From Stenotrophomonas maltophilia (GTDB taxonomy: Bacteria > Pseudomonadota > Gammaproteobacteria > Xanthomonadales > Xanthomonadaceae), in the NCBI RefSeq assembly GCF_023518235.1, contig NZ_CP090423.1, positions 4,419,001 to 4,483,000 on the forward strand: DNA of 64,000 nt. Reading direction: 5' to 3'. Positions 63,028 to 64,000 of this stretch are shown here, piece by piece (within the stretch, counting starts at the first letter, position 1; every line of letters starts with the position of its first letter). The notes below the pieces were generated by a model that was given only the letters and a program-made list of their open reading frames with translations, did not search any database and was not told the origin of the DNA. The translations under genes and the position numbers were made by a program.

Positions 63028-64000
63028 GTGAGCGCGACGCCGGGCAAGGGGCCGTTGCGGGGGCTGATGGTGGCGCTGCGCGAGTCGCCCGCGCTGTGGT
63101 GGTCGTTCCTGTACTTCTTCTGCCTGCTCAGTGGCTACTACGTGCTGCGCCCGGTGCGCGAGGCCATGGCCGCCTCGGCGGATCTGGAAACCGTGTTCCC
63201 GCCGGTGCTGATTGCCTGGTTCGCCAGCCACGGCATCGCGCTGAAGGACTTCGTGCTGCAGTTCCTGTTCTCCTGCGTGTTCGTGATCATGCTGGTACTG
63301 CAGCCGGTGTACGGCTGGCTGGTCAGCCGCTTCCCACGCCGGGTGTTCCTGCCTGCGGTGTACGGCTTTTTCATCGTGACCCTGCTGGGGTTCTACGTGA
63401 TGTTCGACAGCGGCGTGCCGGGCCGCGGCATGGCCTTCTTCTTCTGGATCACCGTCTTCAACCTGTTCGCGGTGGCGGTGTTCTGGAGCTTCATGGCTGA
63501 CGTCTTCTCCAACGTGCAGGCCCGGGCCTTTTATGGATACATCGGCGCGGCCGGCACCATCGGTGCTTTCCTTGGCCCGATCATCACCAGCGCACTGGTG
63601 CAGCGCGTGGGCATCGCCAACCTGATGCTGGTCTCGGCCGGATTCCTGCTGGTGTGCCTGCTGTGCATCTGGCGTCTGCGGCACTGGGCGGTGCTGCGCG
63701 AGCGCGAACAGCAGCTGGTATCGGGCGAAAAGCCGATGGGCGGCAGTGTGCTGGATGGCCTGAAACTGATCGTGCGCGAACCCCTGCTGCGCTGGCTGGC
63801 GATCATGGTGGTATTCGGTGTGGGCGTGGGAACGCTGCTCTACAACCAGCAGGCTGCGATCGTGCGTGCGGCGTTCACCGATCCCGCAGCGAGCACCGCG
63901 TTCTTCTCACGCATCGACCTGGCAGTGAATGCGCTGGCACTGCTGATGCAGCTGGGGCTGACCCGCTGGCTGCTGTCGCGCCACGGCATCGCCCCGGCAC
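63028..64000 (+). CDS. MFS transporter, TLC/ATP:ADP antiporter-like, 3'-truncated by window edge
   Basis: The frame is open from GTG at 63028 to the window end (324 codons seen). GAGGGG lies 7 bases upstream; a GTG at 63010 is an alternative start. Membrane helices: WWSFLYFFCLLSGYYVLRPV, FVLQFLFSCVFVIMLVLQPV, FLPAVYGFFIVTLLGFYVMF, FFFWITVFNLFAVAVFWSFM, IGAAGTIGAFLGPIITSALV, NLMLVSAGFLLVCLLCIWRL, WLAIMVVFGVGVGTLLYNQ. The Y-Y-x-L-R-P-V-R start resembles the nucleotide-exchange TLC family and related MFS proteins of free-living bacteria. Substrate unknown. Confidence 0.82.
   Translation, partial: MSATPGKGPLRGLMVALRESPALWWSFLYFFCLLSGYYVLRPVREAMAASADLETVFPPVLIAWFASHGIALKDFVLQFLFSCVFVIMLVLQPVYGWLVSRFPRRVFLPAVYGFFIVTLLGFYVMFDSGVPGRGMAFFFWITVFNLFAVAVFWSFMADVFSNVQARAFYGYIGAAGTIGAFLGPIITSALVQRVGIANLMLVSAGFLLVCLLCIWRLRHWAVLREREQQLVSGEKPMGGSVLDGLKLIVREPLLRWLAIMVVFGVGVGTLLYNQQAAIVRAAFTDPAASTAFFSRIDLAVNALALLMQLGLTRWLLSRHGIAPA

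Noticed and set aside
62865..63500. 211-codon frame overlapping the start of the MFS transporter
   Set aside because: The frame beginning at 63028 encodes seven clear membrane helices and continues to the window end; the other frame is Arg/Gly/Ala-rich without structure.

Overview
The window is one continuous piece of a GC-rich (roughly two-thirds G+C) gammaproteobacterial chromosome. It looks like Stenotrophomonas (Lysobacterales/Xanthomonadaceae), probably the S. maltophilia group. Three things point there: gene order (cpoB-queE-queC, copL-copA-copB, gshB-pilG), protein families typical of Xanthomonadaceae, and many short GTAG-tagged palindromes of the SMAG type known from S. maltophilia. 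Almost all of it is densely coded housekeeping DNA. No rRNA, CRISPR array, phage or insertion sequence was seen. There is one tRNA.

Layout. 1-3.5 kb: end of the tol-pal gene cpoB, the queuosine precursor genes queE and queC, and a secreted HExxH protein on the other strand. 3.6-5.8 kb: tRNA-Lys(TTT) and a 2.1-kb lower-GC insert bounded by a 45-bp duplication of the tRNA 3' half; it carries a divergent HxlR regulator and an NmrA-type oxidoreductase but no integrase. 5.8-11.6 kb: small hypotheticals, two tandem esterases, a stand-alone receiver, a CPBP membrane protease, a zinc-ribbon protein and a GNAT acetyltransferase. 11.7-15 kb: copper resistance copL-copA-copB. 15-22.2 kb: recQ, dps and hrpA. 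22.2-31.8 kb: relA, an unknown membrane-anchored helical protein, a two-domain glycosyltransferase, PBP1b and a TPR-like lipoprotein. 32.3-35.1 kb: a DinG/YoaA helicase and tsaB. 35.6-49.6 kb: tonB, gshB and the complete type IV pilus chemosensory operon pilG-pilH-pilI-pilJ-chpA-chpB-chpC. 49.7-56.3 kb: rsmE, bioA, the tightly overlapping nudE-cysQ-mazG-ynfA set, a Mpo1-like membrane protein and qmcA-nfeD. 56.4-64 kb: gcvT-gcvH, a lysine/alanine-rich histone-like protein, a LysR-SDR divergent pair, a serine hydrolase and the start of an MFS/TLC-type transporter cut by the window edge.

Most unusual content. Three intergenic regions (16.9-17.4, 31.8-32.3 and 35.1-35.65 kb) each hold a facing pair of a long hairpin unit. 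Every unit has a 52-nt core with its own inner hairpin, enclosed by 21-26-bp arms. The arm sequences differ between copies but stay complementary within each copy. I do not recognise this family; it behaves like a structured RNA or a hairpin-processed mobile repeat. Also notable: the Pil-Chp system has no pilK methyltransferase gene and its ChpB has lost the CheB nucleophile serine; the tRNA-Lys mini-island has no recombinase; an SDR protein lacks the catalytic tyrosine; and the long leader of the histone-like gene carries a repeated operator-like motif.
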